Positions 29,093 to 38,954 of a stretch of 64,000 nt of DNA are shown one piece after another; position 1 is the stretch's first letter; each line of letters opens with the position of its first letter. This DNA comes from Dokdonella_A ginsengisoli. Lineage in GTDB: Bacteria > Pseudomonadota > Gammaproteobacteria > Xanthomonadales > Rhodanobacteraceae. The notes below the pieces were generated by a model. It saw only the letters and a program-made list of their open reading frames with translations, searched no databases and was not told the origin of the DNA. The stretch covers positions 496,001-560,000 of the forward strand of contig NZ_JBHSHD010000007.1 of the NCBI RefSeq assembly GCF_042652785.1, given 5' to 3'. Made by a program: the position numbers and the translations under genes.

Positions 29093-31531
29093 TCAGCCGT
29101 CGAAGCCGTTGGCGAAGATGCGCCCGCCGCCGTCGCCGACGGTCAGCGTGACCGGCACGGCGACGTGCCGCTTGAGCGGATCGTTGCTGTTGACGCACAG
29201 CGTCGTCGTATAGACGCCGGCTTGAAGGGTGCTCGCGTCGAAGGTCAGGTCGACCGTATTGGACACGCCGTAGTCGCCGATCGCGCCACTGGCCGGATCG
29301 GCGACCAGCCACGGCACCTGGTCGAGGTTGGCGCAGGGCCGGCCCGAGCGCGCGATCGCAAGGCCGCCGCTCCACAGGCGGTAGGCGTCGAAGTCGCCGC
29401 CGGTTTCGAGCACGCCGAGCGCGGTCGCCGCGCCGGTGGTCGGGTCCACGACGTAGGACTTGGTCACCAGCCCGCTGGTGTCGGCGTTGTCGATCGCAAC
29501 CAGATACAGGCGGCCGTCGCCGTCGTCGAAATCCATCGCCGCGGCGTACTGCGTGAAGATGCCGGTGTCGCCGATCACGTTGGCGTCGCCGGTGGCGCGG
29601 TCGATCGCGACCAGGGTGTGACTCAGGCCCTCGAAGCCGTACATCGCGCCGCCGGCGTCGACGGCGATGTCGGTGATCGCGATCGCCTGCATGCCGGGAA
29701 TGGAGATTCCGCCGACGAGGCTCGACGCACCGGTGGCCGGATCCACCGTGTACAGCTTGCTGCGGCCGAGCAGGTCCTCGCTGACCGAGACCACGTAGAA
29801 CAGGCCGCTGACCGCGTCGTAGGCCGCGCCCGTCACGCTGCCGCCGTTGGCGCCGATGCCGGTCGCGCCGATCATCGTGGTCGTGCCGCTGTCCACGTCC
29901 ATGCGGAACAGCACGCCGCCGGTGCTGGTGATCGCGTACAGGTTCTTCAGATCGTCGCCGACGAAGTCGCCGGCGGACCAGGTCGTCTCGTCCGGCAGCG
30001 CGAACGGCGCCGGCGTCAGCGTCTGCGGCGCGAGCAGGTCGAATCCGGCGAGGCCGCCGTGGCCGAGGAAGGTGGCCACGTCGATCGTGCTGATGCCGGT
30101 GTAGCCCGGCACGCCGCCGGCACCCGCCGTCGACGGCCCTCGCGCGCCGGAGAGCGGCGCCTGCAGCGGCTGCAGTGCGGCGATCCGCGCCGGTGTCAGC
30201 CGCGCCGACGGCGAGGTGCCCAGCTGCAGCTCGCCGGGCGCCTGCGCGGCCGGCGCGTGGCGCAGCCCCGGCGGTACGTGCGCCGAGGTCGACTGCGTGC
30301 CGACCTCGTAGCGCAGCGGCCGGTTGCCGTAGTTGCCGATCGACAACGTCTGCGTGGCGAACTCGCCCGGCGCGAGCGTCACGTCGTAGGCGTCGTGGTC
30401 GAGCCGGATCACCGGCGCGCCGACGGTGACGCCGGACCACGCCGACGCGACGCTGCGCACGACCGCGCTCGGCGTCCAGCGGATCGCCAGGCCGTCCTGG
30501 ATGCGCGGCTCGTTCAGCGAGTACTGCGTGGCGATACCCATCACGCCGTCCGGCATCATGCCGTAGTTCATGCCGACGCTGGCCTGCAGGCCGTGGTCGT
30601 AGGACGAATCCTCGAACGTGGTGTGCAGATACTGGAACACGATGTCGTCGCTGCCTTCGCTGAAGACGACCTCGAACGTGGCGCCCTGCGGATCGGCCGG
30701 GCCCTCGGAGGCGAACATGCCGCGGTCGTACCATTCGACGACGAAGCGGCGGTTCGGCGCGCTGCCGAGCGTGGCCGTGTAGATCGCGCCGTAGCGCGCG
30801 TCCAGGCGCATCCACAGCGGCGCGATCACCGGATAGACGCCGCTGTTGGCCGCGTTCGCGGTCGGCAGCGGCTGGTCCCAGACGCCGCCGATCAGGCCGC
30901 TGACGTCGGTGCCGAAACCGATCGCACCGTGCACGCCGACCGCGATGCGCCGCGACGGGCCGCCGTAGAAGTTGACCGGAAACGGCAGCGCGACCGCCGC
31001 CTGGCCGTTCTGCCCGATGTCCAGCGCCTGGCCGATCGCGGTGACGTCGACGAAATCCGCCGGCGCCGTGTCGTCGGCGACGTAGTTGGGCAACGCCGCG
31101 ACCGCGGTCCAGGTGGCGGTCGAGCGCAGGTTCGCCCCGACCGTCAGGATGCGGTTGTACTGGTAGCTCTCGCCCGGCGCCAGCGGCTGCCGCACGCCGA
31201 ACAGGAACTGCTGGTCCGGCTCGGCGCCGTTGTCGCCGAGCGTGTGGTACTCGTAGGTCGTCGTCGAATGATTGGTGACGGTGTAGCAGAAGTTGACCTG
31301 CTCGCCGGCGACCGCGTCGAGCGAAGGACCGCCCTCGCAGGCCTGCGGATCGAGATTGCGGCTGACCGTGACGGCCAGGCAGATGCCGTCCGCGTCGCAG
31401 CTGTCGGCCTGCCCCGCCACCGCCGCCGGTTCGCGCGCGGGCACCCGCGTCGCGGACGGATCGGCGGCCGCGAGCGCCCCGTACAGAAGGCCGCTGCCGG
31501 CCAGTGCCCATACCCGTTTCTTCGTTGCCAC
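29093..31531 (-). CDS. Exported beta-propeller-like protein with C-terminal tag
   Basis: 812 residues from a GTG at 31529-31531, with AGAGG about seven bases upstream. An N-terminal signal peptide (KKRVWALAGSGLLYGALAAA) leads into a beta-rich region with a CTVTNHSTTTYEYH-like domain. A central block resembles Abnormal spindle/HYDIN-like IgG modules (VTLAPGEFATQTLSIGNYGNRPLRYEV). Then come propeller-like repeats, such as LYTVDPATGASSLVGGISI, LVAIDRATGDANVIGDTGI and SYVVDPTTGAATALGVL. A last Ig-like module (AGVYTTTLCVNSNDPLKRHVAVPVTLTV) precedes GRIFANGFDG (codons 29096-29125). It lies downstream of a kinase and an ECF sigma factor on one strand. Function unknown. Confidence 0.75.
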   Translation of the reverse strand: MATKKRVWALAGSGLLYGALAAADPSATRVPAREPAAVAGQADSCDADGICLAVTVSRNLDPQACEGGPSLDAVAGEQVNFCYTVTNHSTTTYEYHTLGDNGAEPDQQFLFGVRQPLAPGESYQYNRILTVGANLRSTATWTAVAALPNYVADDTAPADFVDVTAIGQALDIGQNGQAAVALPFPVNFYGGPSRRIAVGVHGAIGFGTDVSGLIGGVWDQPLPTANAANSGVYPVIAPLWMRLDARYGAIYTATLGSAPNRRFVVEWYDRGMFASEGPADPQGATFEVVFSEGSDDIVFQYLHTTFEDSSYDHGLQASVGMNYGMMPDGVMGIATQYSLNEPRIQDGLAIRWTPSAVVRSVASAWSGVTVGAPVIRLDHDAYDVTLAPGEFATQTLSIGNYGNRPLRYEVGTQSTSAHVPPGLRHAPAAQAPGELQLGTSPSARLTPARIAALQPLQAPLSGARGPSTAGAGGVPGYTGISTIDVATFLGHGGLAGFDLLAPQTLTPAPFALPDETTWSAGDFVGDDLKNLYAITSTGGVLFRMDVDSGTTTMIGATGIGANGGSVTGAAYDAVSGLFYVVSVSEDLLGRSKLYTVDPATGASSLVGGISIPGMQAIAITDIAVDAGGAMYGFEGLSHTLVAIDRATGDANVIGDTGIFTQYAAAMDFDDGDGRLYLVAIDNADTSGLVTKSYVVDPTTGAATALGVLETGGDFDAYRLWSGGLAIARSGRPCANLDQVPWLVADPASGAIGDYGVSNTVDLTFDASTLQAGVYTTTLCVNSNDPLKRHVAVPVTLTVGDGGGRIFANGFDG

Positions 31532-31695
31532 CCCGACACCTCTCGATTGCTGTCGGCCGCATCCCTGGCCAAGGATTCGCTGACGCGTTCCGCACCGCGC
31601 GGCCGCCTCGGCGGCGCGCGATCGCGGCGCATCTTCCCTAACGCAGAGCGGCCGCAAACCCTGACACGAAACTTCGCCGCGCGCGGCGCAAGCGG

Positions 31696-34500
31696 CTACC
31701 AGAAGCCGTTCAGGCCGACGAAGCGCGGCCGCTGCGCCGAACCGGCCAGCGCCTGCAATCGGGCGGCGGCACGCGCGCTGCGGGCGGGGTCGGCGGAAGG
31801 CAGGCCGAAATCGGCGCGCACCTCGTCGAGCAGCAGGTCGAACTGCCAGACCTGGGTCACCTCCTCGCCGCCGGTCGCGGCGACCAGCTCCGCGCGTCGC
31901 GCCGCCAGCGCCTCGAGCGCGGCGGCATCGCGCGTGGCCAGCGCGCGCGACCACAGGCGATGGATTTCGCTGCGCACGCGCGACGGCGCGCCGTCGACCT
32001 GCGCGGCGGAAAACTGCGCGATGGCCTGCCCGAACCAGCGCTGCGCCTCGTCATGGCGCCCCTGCACCAGCGCGCAGCGGCCGAGGCTGTCCTCGATCTC
32101 GCCGACGTGGGCGTTGGGCGTGCCAGCGGACAGCGCCTGCGCGTAGCGCAGCGCCTCCTGTAGCACCGGCTCGGCCTGCTCGCACTGCCCCGACTGCAGC
32201 AGGCTCTCGCCGAGCAGCATGTCGGCGCGCATGAGGTAGCGATGCGGCGACGGCAGCGCGCGCAGCGAATGCTCGATCGCGCGCGCGCCGGCCAGCGCCG
32301 CGGCGGTGCGCAGGCGGTACAGGTCCAGCCGCGTCGCGACCTGGTCGACGAACGCGCCCTGCAGCGGCGTCAGCACGCTGCCGCCGCGGCGTGCGGCCTG
32401 CACCTCATCGAGTTCGGCGGCCGCGGCGGCGTAGTCGGCGCGGTTGAGCCGGCACTGCACCAGGTTCACGCGCGACATCACCACGCGGCCGTGCGTCGGG
32501 CCGAGCATCGCGCCGAGCCGCTCGACCGCGCTGCGCTGGCGCTCGATGCCGGTGACGGTGTCGCCAAGCAGGCAGTACGCGCGCGCCATCACCTCCTCGG
32601 TCGCCAGGCGCGAGAAGCGGCTGCCTTCGGCGGCGCGGTCGTGCGCATCGAGCGCGCGCTGGTACAGCGCGATGCCGCCGCGGATGTCGCCGCGGTCCAC
32701 CGCCACGAACGCGCGCTGGTACAGCGCGCCGCCGAGATCGTCGAGCGAACGCGCCGAATCGCGCTCGAACTCGGCGATCGCCGCGTCCAGGCTCGCCGCC
32801 GCGCCCTCGTTGTCCTCGCGCTGGAACTGCGCGTAGCCGCGGTAGGCAAGGAACACGCCGTACCACAGCCGTTCGCCGCCCGGCGTGCGCCGCGCCAGCG
32901 GCAGCGCGTGCTCGATCAGCGCCACCTCGCGCGCGGAGGTGTCGAGCGCACGCAGCGCCTCGATCAGGTTGCCGGCCGCGGACAGGTATTCCTCGGCATG
33001 CGCCTCGCGCACCGGCTCGAGCATCTCGACCGCGCGCGCCGCGCGCGGCATCGCCTCGTCGTCGCGGCCGAGCGCCTGGAACACGCCGGCGATCTCGCCG
33101 AGCAGCACGGCGCGCGTGACGTCGTCGACGTCCTTGCGCGCCTCGAGCCGCGCAGCCGCGCGCTCGAGCAGGTCCAGCGGCCGCGCGTCGGCGCCGGCGT
33201 TCTGCGGATCGCCCTGGCGGAACACGTCGCGCATGAACGCGACTACGGTCTGCGCGCGGCGGCGCTGCTCGCGTTCGTGCCCGGCACGGTTGATCGCCAC
33301 CACGCTGCTGGCGACCAGGCCGATGCCGAGCAGCGCGATCGCCGTGGCCGCGTAGGCGTGCCGGCGCAGCAGCTTGCCGAGGCGGTAGCCGAGCGAACCG
33401 CGCTGGGCGAGCACGGCCAAGCCGGCGAGCCAGCGCTCCAGATCCTCGGCCAGCGCCTGCGCGCCGTCGTAGCGCTCGCGCGGATCGTCGGCGGTGGCCT
33501 TGGCGACGATGCGGCCGAGATCGCCGCGCAGCGCGCGCGCCAGCCGCGCCGGCGCCAGCCCGCGTTCGGCGGCGATGCGCGCGGCGTGCTGCGCATCGCA
33601 CTGCGCGTACGCCTGCTCCAGCCGCGGCAGCGACTTCGTCGTCTCGCGCGCGAGCGCGCGGCGGCGGCGCAGCTCGTGCGCGGACACGCCGCCGAGCAGT
33701 TCGTACAGCACCAGGCCGAGCTGGTACACGTCGCTGGCCGTCGTCACCGCCTCGCCGCGCAGCTGTTCCGGCGCGGCGTAGGCCGGCGTCATCGTCACCG
33801 TCTGCGGCCGGTCCGCGGCGGTGTCGTCGAGCAGCCTGGCGATGCCGAAGTCGAGCAGCTTCGGCACGCGTTCGGCGTCGAGCAGGATGTTGGAGGGCTT
33901 GAGGTCGCGGTGCAGCACGAGGTTGCGGTGCGCGAACTGCACCGCGCGGCAGACCTGCGCGACCAGGCGCACGCGCGCACGCAGGTCGAGCCGCTGCCGG
34001 TCGCAGGCCTCGGTGAGCGCGGCGCCATCGACGTACTCCATCGCGAACCACGGCACGCCGGCGTCGGTGAGGCCGCCGTCGACGAGGTGCGCGATGTTCG
34101 GATGGCTCAGCCGCGCCAGGATCTGGCGCTCGCGCAGGAAGCGCTTGTGCAGGGCCGCGCTGCCGCCGCGCACCAGCTTCAGCGCGACCTTCTGCGCGAT
34201 GTCGTCGATCCGCTCGGCCAGGTGCACCGCGCCCATGCCGCCCTCGCCGAGCAGGCGCAGGATGCGGTAGCGGCCGGCGACGATCGTGCCGGGCGCCAGC
34301 CCGGCGTCGACCGGCGGCATGCCGTCGGCGTCGATCTGCGTGTCGGCGTCGTCGAGCAGCCGGCGCACCAGCTGCGCCAGTTCCGCATCCGCGGCGGCCA
34401 CGGGCGCGAGCTCGGCGCGGCGCGTTTCGGGCGTCGCCTCGAGCAGGCGATGGAACAGGCTGCGCAGGCGCGCGAAGCGCTCGCTCGACAGTTCGGTCAT
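31696..34500 (-). CDS. Membrane Ser/Thr protein kinase with TPR-like periplasmic domain
   Basis: 934 residues. The N-terminal ~55 residues (RFARLRSLFHRLLEATPETR) are the helical lead found in kinases paired with ECF sigma factors. Kinase motifs: glycine loop GEGGMG at 85-90, Lys108, HRDLKPSN at 197-204, DFG at 217-219 and APE at 243-245, so all catalytic residues are present. A transmembrane helix lies at about 383-403, and more than 500 residues of helical TPR-like repeats follow. It is a PknB-type (Hanks) kinase. It starts 39 bases after the sigma gene stop, so the two are probably co-transcribed. The phosphorylation target is unknown. Confidence 0.9.
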   Translation of the reverse strand: MTELSSERFARLRSLFHRLLEATPETRRAELAPVAAADAELAQLVRRLLDDADTQIDADGMPPVDAGLAPGTIVAGRYRILRLLGEGGMGAVHLAERIDDIAQKVALKLVRGGSAALHKRFLRERQILARLSHPNIAHLVDGGLTDAGVPWFAMEYVDGAALTEACDRQRLDLRARVRLVAQVCRAVQFAHRNLVLHRDLKPSNILLDAERVPKLLDFGIARLLDDTAADRPQTVTMTPAYAAPEQLRGEAVTTASDVYQLGLVLYELLGGVSAHELRRRRALARETTKSLPRLEQAYAQCDAQHAARIAAERGLAPARLARALRGDLGRIVAKATADDPRERYDGAQALAEDLERWLAGLAVLAQRGSLGYRLGKLLRRHAYAATAIALLGIGLVASSVVAINRAGHEREQRRRAQTVVAFMRDVFRQGDPQNAGADARPLDLLERAAARLEARKDVDDVTRAVLLGEIAGVFQALGRDDEAMPRAARAVEMLEPVREAHAEEYLSAAGNLIEALRALDTSAREVALIEHALPLARRTPGGERLWYGVFLAYRGYAQFQREDNEGAAASLDAAIAEFERDSARSLDDLGGALYQRAFVAVDRGDIRGGIALYQRALDAHDRAAEGSRFSRLATEEVMARAYCLLGDTVTGIERQRSAVERLGAMLGPTHGRVVMSRVNLVQCRLNRADYAAAAAELDEVQAARRGGSVLTPLQGAFVDQVATRLDLYRLRTAAALAGARAIEHSLRALPSPHRYLMRADMLLGESLLQSGQCEQAEPVLQEALRYAQALSAGTPNAHVGEIEDSLGRCALVQGRHDEAQRWFGQAIAQFSAAQVDGAPSRVRSEIHRLWSRALATRDAAALEALAARRAELVAATGGEEVTQVWQFDLLLDEVRADFGLPSADPARSARAAARLQALAGSAQRPRFVGLNGFW

Positions 34501-34539
34501 CGGCAGGCGTGGATCTTCGGGGAGTCGCGCATGCCCGGC

Positions 34540-35100
34540 CTAGCGGTCCAGTCGCGTGCGCAGCCAGCTGCGCGCCAGCGCCCAGTCGCGGTACACGGTG
34601 CGCTCGTCGACGTTCATCACGCCGGCGACCTCGGGCACGCTGAGGCCGACGAAGTAGCGCAGCTCGACCACGCGGGCGAGGCGCTCGTCGAGGCGTTCGA
34701 GCTGGGCGATCGCCTCGTCCAGCTCGCCGAGGTCGGTGTGGTCGGGCAGCGGCAGGCCGAGCGCCTGGGTCAGGTCTTCGCGCTGCCAGTCGCCGCCGTG
34801 CTTGTCGGCAGCGGCGCGGCGCGCGCGGTCGACCAGGATCTGCCGCATCGTGCGCGCGGCAAGGCGGAACAGGTGCTCGCGGTCGACGATGTCGATCCGC
34901 TCGGCGCCGAGCAGGCGCAGGAACATCTCGTTGAGCAGCGCGGTCGGCTGCAGCGTGCGCTGGTCGGGGTGGTCGGCCAGGCGCCTGGCCGCGAGCAGGC
35001 GCAGGTCGCCGTACACCGCCGGCAGCAGCGCGTCGAGCGCGTACGCGTCGCCCTCGCGCCAGCGCTGCAACTGGAGGCTCAGGTTGGCGCTGTCTTCCAT
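34540..35100 (-). CDS. ECF-type sigma factor (TIGR02999-like)
   Basis: 186 residues with GGAG eight bases upstream of the ATG. Region 2 reads LLPAVYGDLRLLAARRLADH with LQPTALLNEMFLRLL and FRLAARTMRQILVDRARRAAADKHGG. Region 4 is LDERLARVVELRYFVGLSVPEVAGVMNVDERTVYRDWALARSWL. This matches the ECF subgroup encoded next to Ser/Thr kinases with an N-terminal helical lead. There is no anti-sigma gene, so phosphorylation by the downstream kinase is the likely control, by analogy with related ECF groups. Confidence 0.9.
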   Translation of the reverse strand: MEDSANLSLQLQRWREGDAYALDALLPAVYGDLRLLAARRLADHPDQRTLQPTALLNEMFLRLLGAERIDIVDREHLFRLAARTMRQILVDRARRAAADKHGGDWQREDLTQALGLPLPDHTDLGELDEAIAQLERLDERLARVVELRYFVGLSVPEVAGVMNVDERTVYRDWALARSWLRTRLDR

Positions 35101-35235
35101 TGCCGGCTCCGGATCGGGCCCGATTCTAGAGCATCGCCCGCGCTCGCCGGATGCGGGGCGGACCATGCCGAACGGCACCTTCGCGCCGGCACGGCGCGGC
35201 TAAGATGGGCGCTTCCGCCCGCCGAGGAGATCGCG

Positions 35236-36546
35236 ATGAACCTGCTGCTCGCCACCGCCGTCGCCGCGTTCGCGGCTCCCGCCGCGCCCGCTCCCGCGGC
35301 GCCGGGCGTGACCGCCCTGCACTGCGCGAACGCGCTCGACACCGCGGGCGGCAAGCTGCTCGGCGAGACCACGATCGTGATCGAGGGCAAGCGCATCCGC
35401 GAGATCAGGCCCGGCCGCGCGGACGTGCCCGGTGCGGCGGCGATCGAACTCGCCGGCGCAACCTGCCTGCCCGGCCTCATCGACAGCCACACGCATCTGA
35501 CCGGCGAAACCAGCCCGACCGGCTACACCGACCAGTTCCGCTGGAACGTCGCCGACTACGCGATCCGCTCCACCGTGTACGCGCGGCGTACGCTCGAGGC
35601 CGGCTTCACCACCGTGCGCAACCTCGGCGACGGCTCCAATGCCTCGATCGCGCTGCGCAACGCGATCAACGCCGGCATCGTGCCGGGCCCACGCATCTTC
35701 ACCGCCGGCGGCGCGATCGGCACCACCGGCGGCCACGCCGACGACACCGACGGCTACCGCGCCGACCTGCAGGGCGATCCGCACGCCAAGGACGGCATCA
35801 TCAACGGCGCCGACGACGCCTGGAAAGCCGTGCGCCAGCACTACAAGGACGGCGTCGACCTGCTCAAGATCATGCCGTCCGGCGGCGTGCTGGACGAAAG
35901 CAGCAGCGTCGACAACGCGCAGATGACGGTGGACGAGATCAAGGCCGTGGTCGCCGCCGCGCACGACTACGGCTTCACCGTCGCCGCGCACGCGCACGGC
36001 GCGGAGGCGATCCGCCGCGCGGTGGTCGGCGGCGTGGATTCGATCGAGCACGGCACCTTCATGACCGACGAGGACATGAAGCTGATGAAGCAGCACGGCA
36101 CCTGGTACGTGCCGACCATCATCGCCGGCAAGTACGTGCAGGAGATGGCCGAGAAGCCGGGCTACTACCCGGCGCAGATCGCGACGAAGGCCAGGCAGGT
36201 CGGGCCGCTGATCCAGCAGACCGCCGGCCGCGCCTACAAGGCCGGCGTGAAGATCGCCTTCGGCACCGACGCGGCGGTGTATCCGCACGGGCAGAACGCG
36301 AAGGAGTTCCAGTACATGGTCGAGGCCGGCATGCCGCCGCTGTACGCCCTGCAGGCGGCGACCACGCACGCGGCCGAGCTGCTGAAGAAGTCGCAGGACC
36401 TCGGCACGCTGGAAGCGGGCAAGTTCGCCGATGTGATCGCCGTCGCCGGCAACCCGCTGGAGGACATCCGGCGCATGCAGGACGTCGGCTTCGTGATGAA
36501 GGAAGGCGTGGTCTACAAGCAGGCGGGCAAGGCGCCGGCGCCGTAG
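35236..36546 (+). CDS. Exported amidohydrolase family protein (imidazolonepropionase/prolidase-like)
   Basis: 436 residues with GAGGAG seven bases upstream. A signal peptide of about 22 residues precedes the TIM-barrel metal-dependent hydrolase. Metal-site motifs: GLIDSHTHLTG (HxH), the Lys in GVDLLKIMPSGGV, the His pair in AAHAHGAEAI and SIEHGTFM, and the Asp in AFGTDAAVYPHGQN. It belongs to the amidohydrolase group of Xaa-Pro dipeptidase-like and imidazolonepropionase-like enzymes (COG1228). A peptide or amide substrate in the periplasm is likely but not proven. It stands alone between the divergent sigma factor and a repeat-rich gap. Confidence 0.88.
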   Translation: MNLLLATAVAAFAAPAAPAPAAPGVTALHCANALDTAGGKLLGETTIVIEGKRIREIRPGRADVPGAAAIELAGATCLPGLIDSHTHLTGETSPTGYTDQFRWNVADYAIRSTVYARRTLEAGFTTVRNLGDGSNASIALRNAINAGIVPGPRIFTAGGAIGTTGGHADDTDGYRADLQGDPHAKDGIINGADDAWKAVRQHYKDGVDLLKIMPSGGVLDESSSVDNAQMTVDEIKAVVAAAHDYGFTVAAHAHGAEAIRRAVVGGVDSIEHGTFMTDEDMKLMKQHGTWYVPTIIAGKYVQEMAEKPGYYPAQIATKARQVGPLIQQTAGRAYKAGVKIAFGTDAAVYPHGQNAKEFQYMVEAGMPPLYALQAATTHAAELLKKSQDLGTLEAGKFADVIAVAGNPLEDIRRMQDVGFVMKEGVVYKQAGKAPAP

Positions 36547-36596
36547 GCCGGTCTCCGCCGCGCCGGCGTCGTTCTGGGCTGGAGGCGGTAAAGATT

Positions 36597-36667
36597 GAAA
36601 CACGAAGAACGCGAAGACGGAGCGGAAGAACTGGCTTGGCGTTCTCTCCGCGCGCCCTTCGTGTTTC
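36597..36667. repeat. Long imperfect palindrome, ACACGAAG family, copy 2
   Basis: Arms at 36597-36613 (GAAACACGAAGAACGCG) and 36651-36667 are complementary at 15 of 17 positions. It lies 50 bases after the amidohydrolase stop. Copy 1 is at 16227-16328. Confidence 0.7.
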
Positions 36668-36786
36668 AGGCTCCTGCTTCAAGGCGCGACCCGACCATCC
36701 CACTGGCGACGGATTCCCGGACGCAAGGCGCAGGTGGCGCCGGTACTCGCGGCGCTGAGCCGGGAGTGAAGATCTGAGAGCGGGTT

Positions 36787-36857
36787 CTCGCAGAGACGCA
36801 GAGATCGCAGAGTAGGAGATGGATCTTTTACCTCTGCGATCTCTGCGCCTCTGCGAG
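36787..36857. repeat. Long palindrome, CTCGCAGAG family, copy 2
   Basis: Arms of 26 bases at 36787-36812 and 36832-36857 match at 25 positions around a 19-base loop. It is just downstream of sodB and could act as its terminator. The 334-base gap 36547-36880 holds this, the previous repeat and no gene. Confidence 0.75.
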
Positions 36858-36880
36858 ACTTCTTCTTTGCAACCGAACCG

Positions 36881-37459
36881 TCAGGTCATTTGGCTGGCGA
36901 CGAAGTCCCAGTTGACCAGGTTCCAGAACGCTTCGACGTACTTCGGCCGCGCGTTGCGGTAGTCGATGTAGTAGGCGTGTTCCCACACGTCGCAAGTCAG
37001 CAGCGGACGGTCGGTGCCGGTGATCGGCGTGCCGGCGTTGGAGGTGCTGGCCAGCGCGAGGCCGCCATCCGGACGCTGCACCAGCCAGCCCCAGCCGGAA
37101 CCGAAGGTGCCCACGCTGGTCTTGGTGAACTCGTCCTTGAACTGGGCGAAGCCGCCGAAGGCCTTGTTGATCGCGTCGGCCAGGCGTCCGCTCGGCTCGC
37201 CGCCACCGTCGGGCTTGAGGCAGTTCCAGTAGAACGTGTGGTTCCAGATCTGCGCGGCGTTGTTGAACATGCCGCCGGAGGACTTCCTGATGATCTCTTC
37301 GAGCGAAAGGTTCTCGAACTCGGTGCCCTTGATCTGGTTGTTGAGGTTGGTGACGTAGGTCTGGTGGTGCTTGCCGTAGTGGTAGTCGATGGTTTCCGCG
37401 CAGATGTGCGGAGCCAGCGCATCGCGCGCCCAGGGAAGCGGGGGAAGTTCGATCGCCAT
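36881..37459 (-). CDS. sodB: Iron superoxide dismutase
   Basis: 192 residues, the SodB length, with AGAGGA ahead of the ATG. Metal ligands are in YHYGKHHQTYV (His), NHTFYW (His) and DVWEHAYYIDYRN (Asp and His). FNNAAQIWNHTFYWNCL places the active-site Gln in the iron-type position, so iron rather than manganese is expected. It is a cytoplasmic enzyme that dismutes superoxide. It stands next to the cysteine-containing regulator/MFS pair but is separated from it by 41 bases and a gene remnant on the same strand. Confidence 0.95.
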   Translation of the reverse strand: MAIELPPLPWARDALAPHICAETIDYHYGKHHQTYVTNLNNQIKGTEFENLSLEEIIRKSSGGMFNNAAQIWNHTFYWNCLKPDGGGEPSGRLADAINKAFGGFAQFKDEFTKTSVGTFGSGWGWLVQRPDGGLALASTSNAGTPITGTDRPLLTCDVWEHAYYIDYRNARPKYVEAFWNLVNWDFVASQMT

Positions 37460-37500
37460 CGTCGGTTCCTCTTGGTGGTGAACTCGTGGTGTGGAGAAGG

Positions 37501-38915
37501 TCAGGCCGGCAGCGGCAAGGTGACGCGACGCGCGGTCGGCAGGCCGAGCACGACCAGCGCGGCGAATCCGCCGAACACCCACAGCGCGGCGCGGCTCGCA
37601 CCTGCCACGCCGCCCGGCTCGCTGAGGCCGGCCGCGTTCGCGAGCAGGCCGGCCAGCGCGGCGCCGACCGACATCGCGTACAGCTGCACGGTGGAGATCG
37701 AGGCGGAGGCGAGATCGCCTTCCGCCGCCGGCGCCGATTCCAGCACGGCCGTCAGCAGGTGCGGCCAGGCCATGCCGATGCCGAGTCCGGCGCCGGCCAG
37801 CGCGACGCACAGCAGCGCGAAGCCAGCCCCCTGCTCGAAGCCGTGCGCGCGGCGCAGCATGAGGCCGAGCGCGGCCAGCGAAACCGCCATCAGCAGCGGG
37901 CTGACGCGGATGATGCGCGCGGCGCAGGCGCCGTCGCGCCCCGCGCTCAGGGTCGAGCCGAAGCTCCAGCCGGCCGCCATCACCGCCGCAGATACCCGGC
38001 CGCCAGCGGCGTGTGGCCGTGGATCGTCTGCAGGAAATACGGCACGAAGATCTCGGTCGTGCTGCCGATCACCAGCAGGCTCATGCACAGGTAGACGGCG
38101 CGCAGCCGCGTGGACGAATACGCCCCGTGCGGCAACAGGCGCACGGCGGCGTGGCGGTCGAGCCGCACGATCAGCGCCGCCAGCACCAGTCCGATGCCCA
38201 CGCCGAACAGCTGCCACGCGCCCGAACGGGCCAGGCTGGCCAGCGAGACGGCCAGCACCGACAACGCCAGCAGCGCCAGGCGCCCGCCGGCGATGCGCGC
38301 GCCGCCGCCGGACGACGCACGCGCCGTCGACGGCAGGTAGGCCACGACGATCGCCGCGAGCACCACGACCACCGGCAGCAGGCTCCAGAACGCCGCGCGC
38401 CAGTCGCCCCATTGCGCGAACACGCCGCCGATGGCCGGCCCCGACAAGGTGGCGATGCCCCACATCGCCGACACCAGCCCCATCGCGCGCGGCCACAGCG
38501 CCGGCTCGAACACCTGCCGGATCAGCACGTAGGCGAGCGAGACCAGCACGCCGCCGCCCAGTCCCTGCAGCGTGCGCCCGCCGAGCATCCACGCCATGTC
38601 CGGCGCGCAGGCGCAGACCATGGTGCCGGCCGTGAAGACCGCCAGCGCGATGAGGTACGCGCCCTTGGCGCCGGCGCGCCCGGCCAGCGGCGCCGCCAGC
38701 GCCGCGCCGAGGATCGAGGCAATCACGAACAGGGTCGTGTTCCAGGCGTACCAGGCCAGTCCGCCGATGTCGGCGACGACCGAGGGCATGATCGTCGTCA
38801 CGACGTAGACGTTGATCGCGTGCAGCGCGGTGCCGCCGGCCAGCGCGAGCGAGCGCATGCCGTTGCGGCCGGACAGCAGGTCGGACCAGGAAGCGGAGGC
38901 GGTGGTGGCGGACAT
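37501..38915 (-). pseudogene. MFS drug transporter (DHA2/EmrB type), frameshifted
   Basis: The N-terminal ~311 residues, starting MSATTASASWSDLLSGRNG, run in one frame to a stop at 37980-37982 (HTPLAAGYLRR). The reading then continues in another frame (SAAVMAAGWSFGSTL) for about 160 residues to the stop at 37501. Joined at about 37985-37997, they make one ~470-residue multi-pass transporter with TIMPSVVADIGGLAWYAW and GRTLQGLGGG, typical of DHA2 exporters. The break is a natural mutation or an assembly error. It is divergent from the regulator at 39002 and shares its operator region. Confidence 0.8.
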
Positions 38916-38954
38916 GGACGATCCCGGCGGCGTGCGCGCGGCGCGCCTCATATG

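Noticed and set aside
26732..32146. 1800-codon open frame on the plus strand opposite leuS and the exported gene
   Set aside because: Same shadow effect; leuS has complete catalytic motifs on the other strand.
37980..38000. Programmed frameshift in the MFS gene
   Set aside because: No slippery heptamer or downstream stimulator is visible; mutation or assembly error is simpler.
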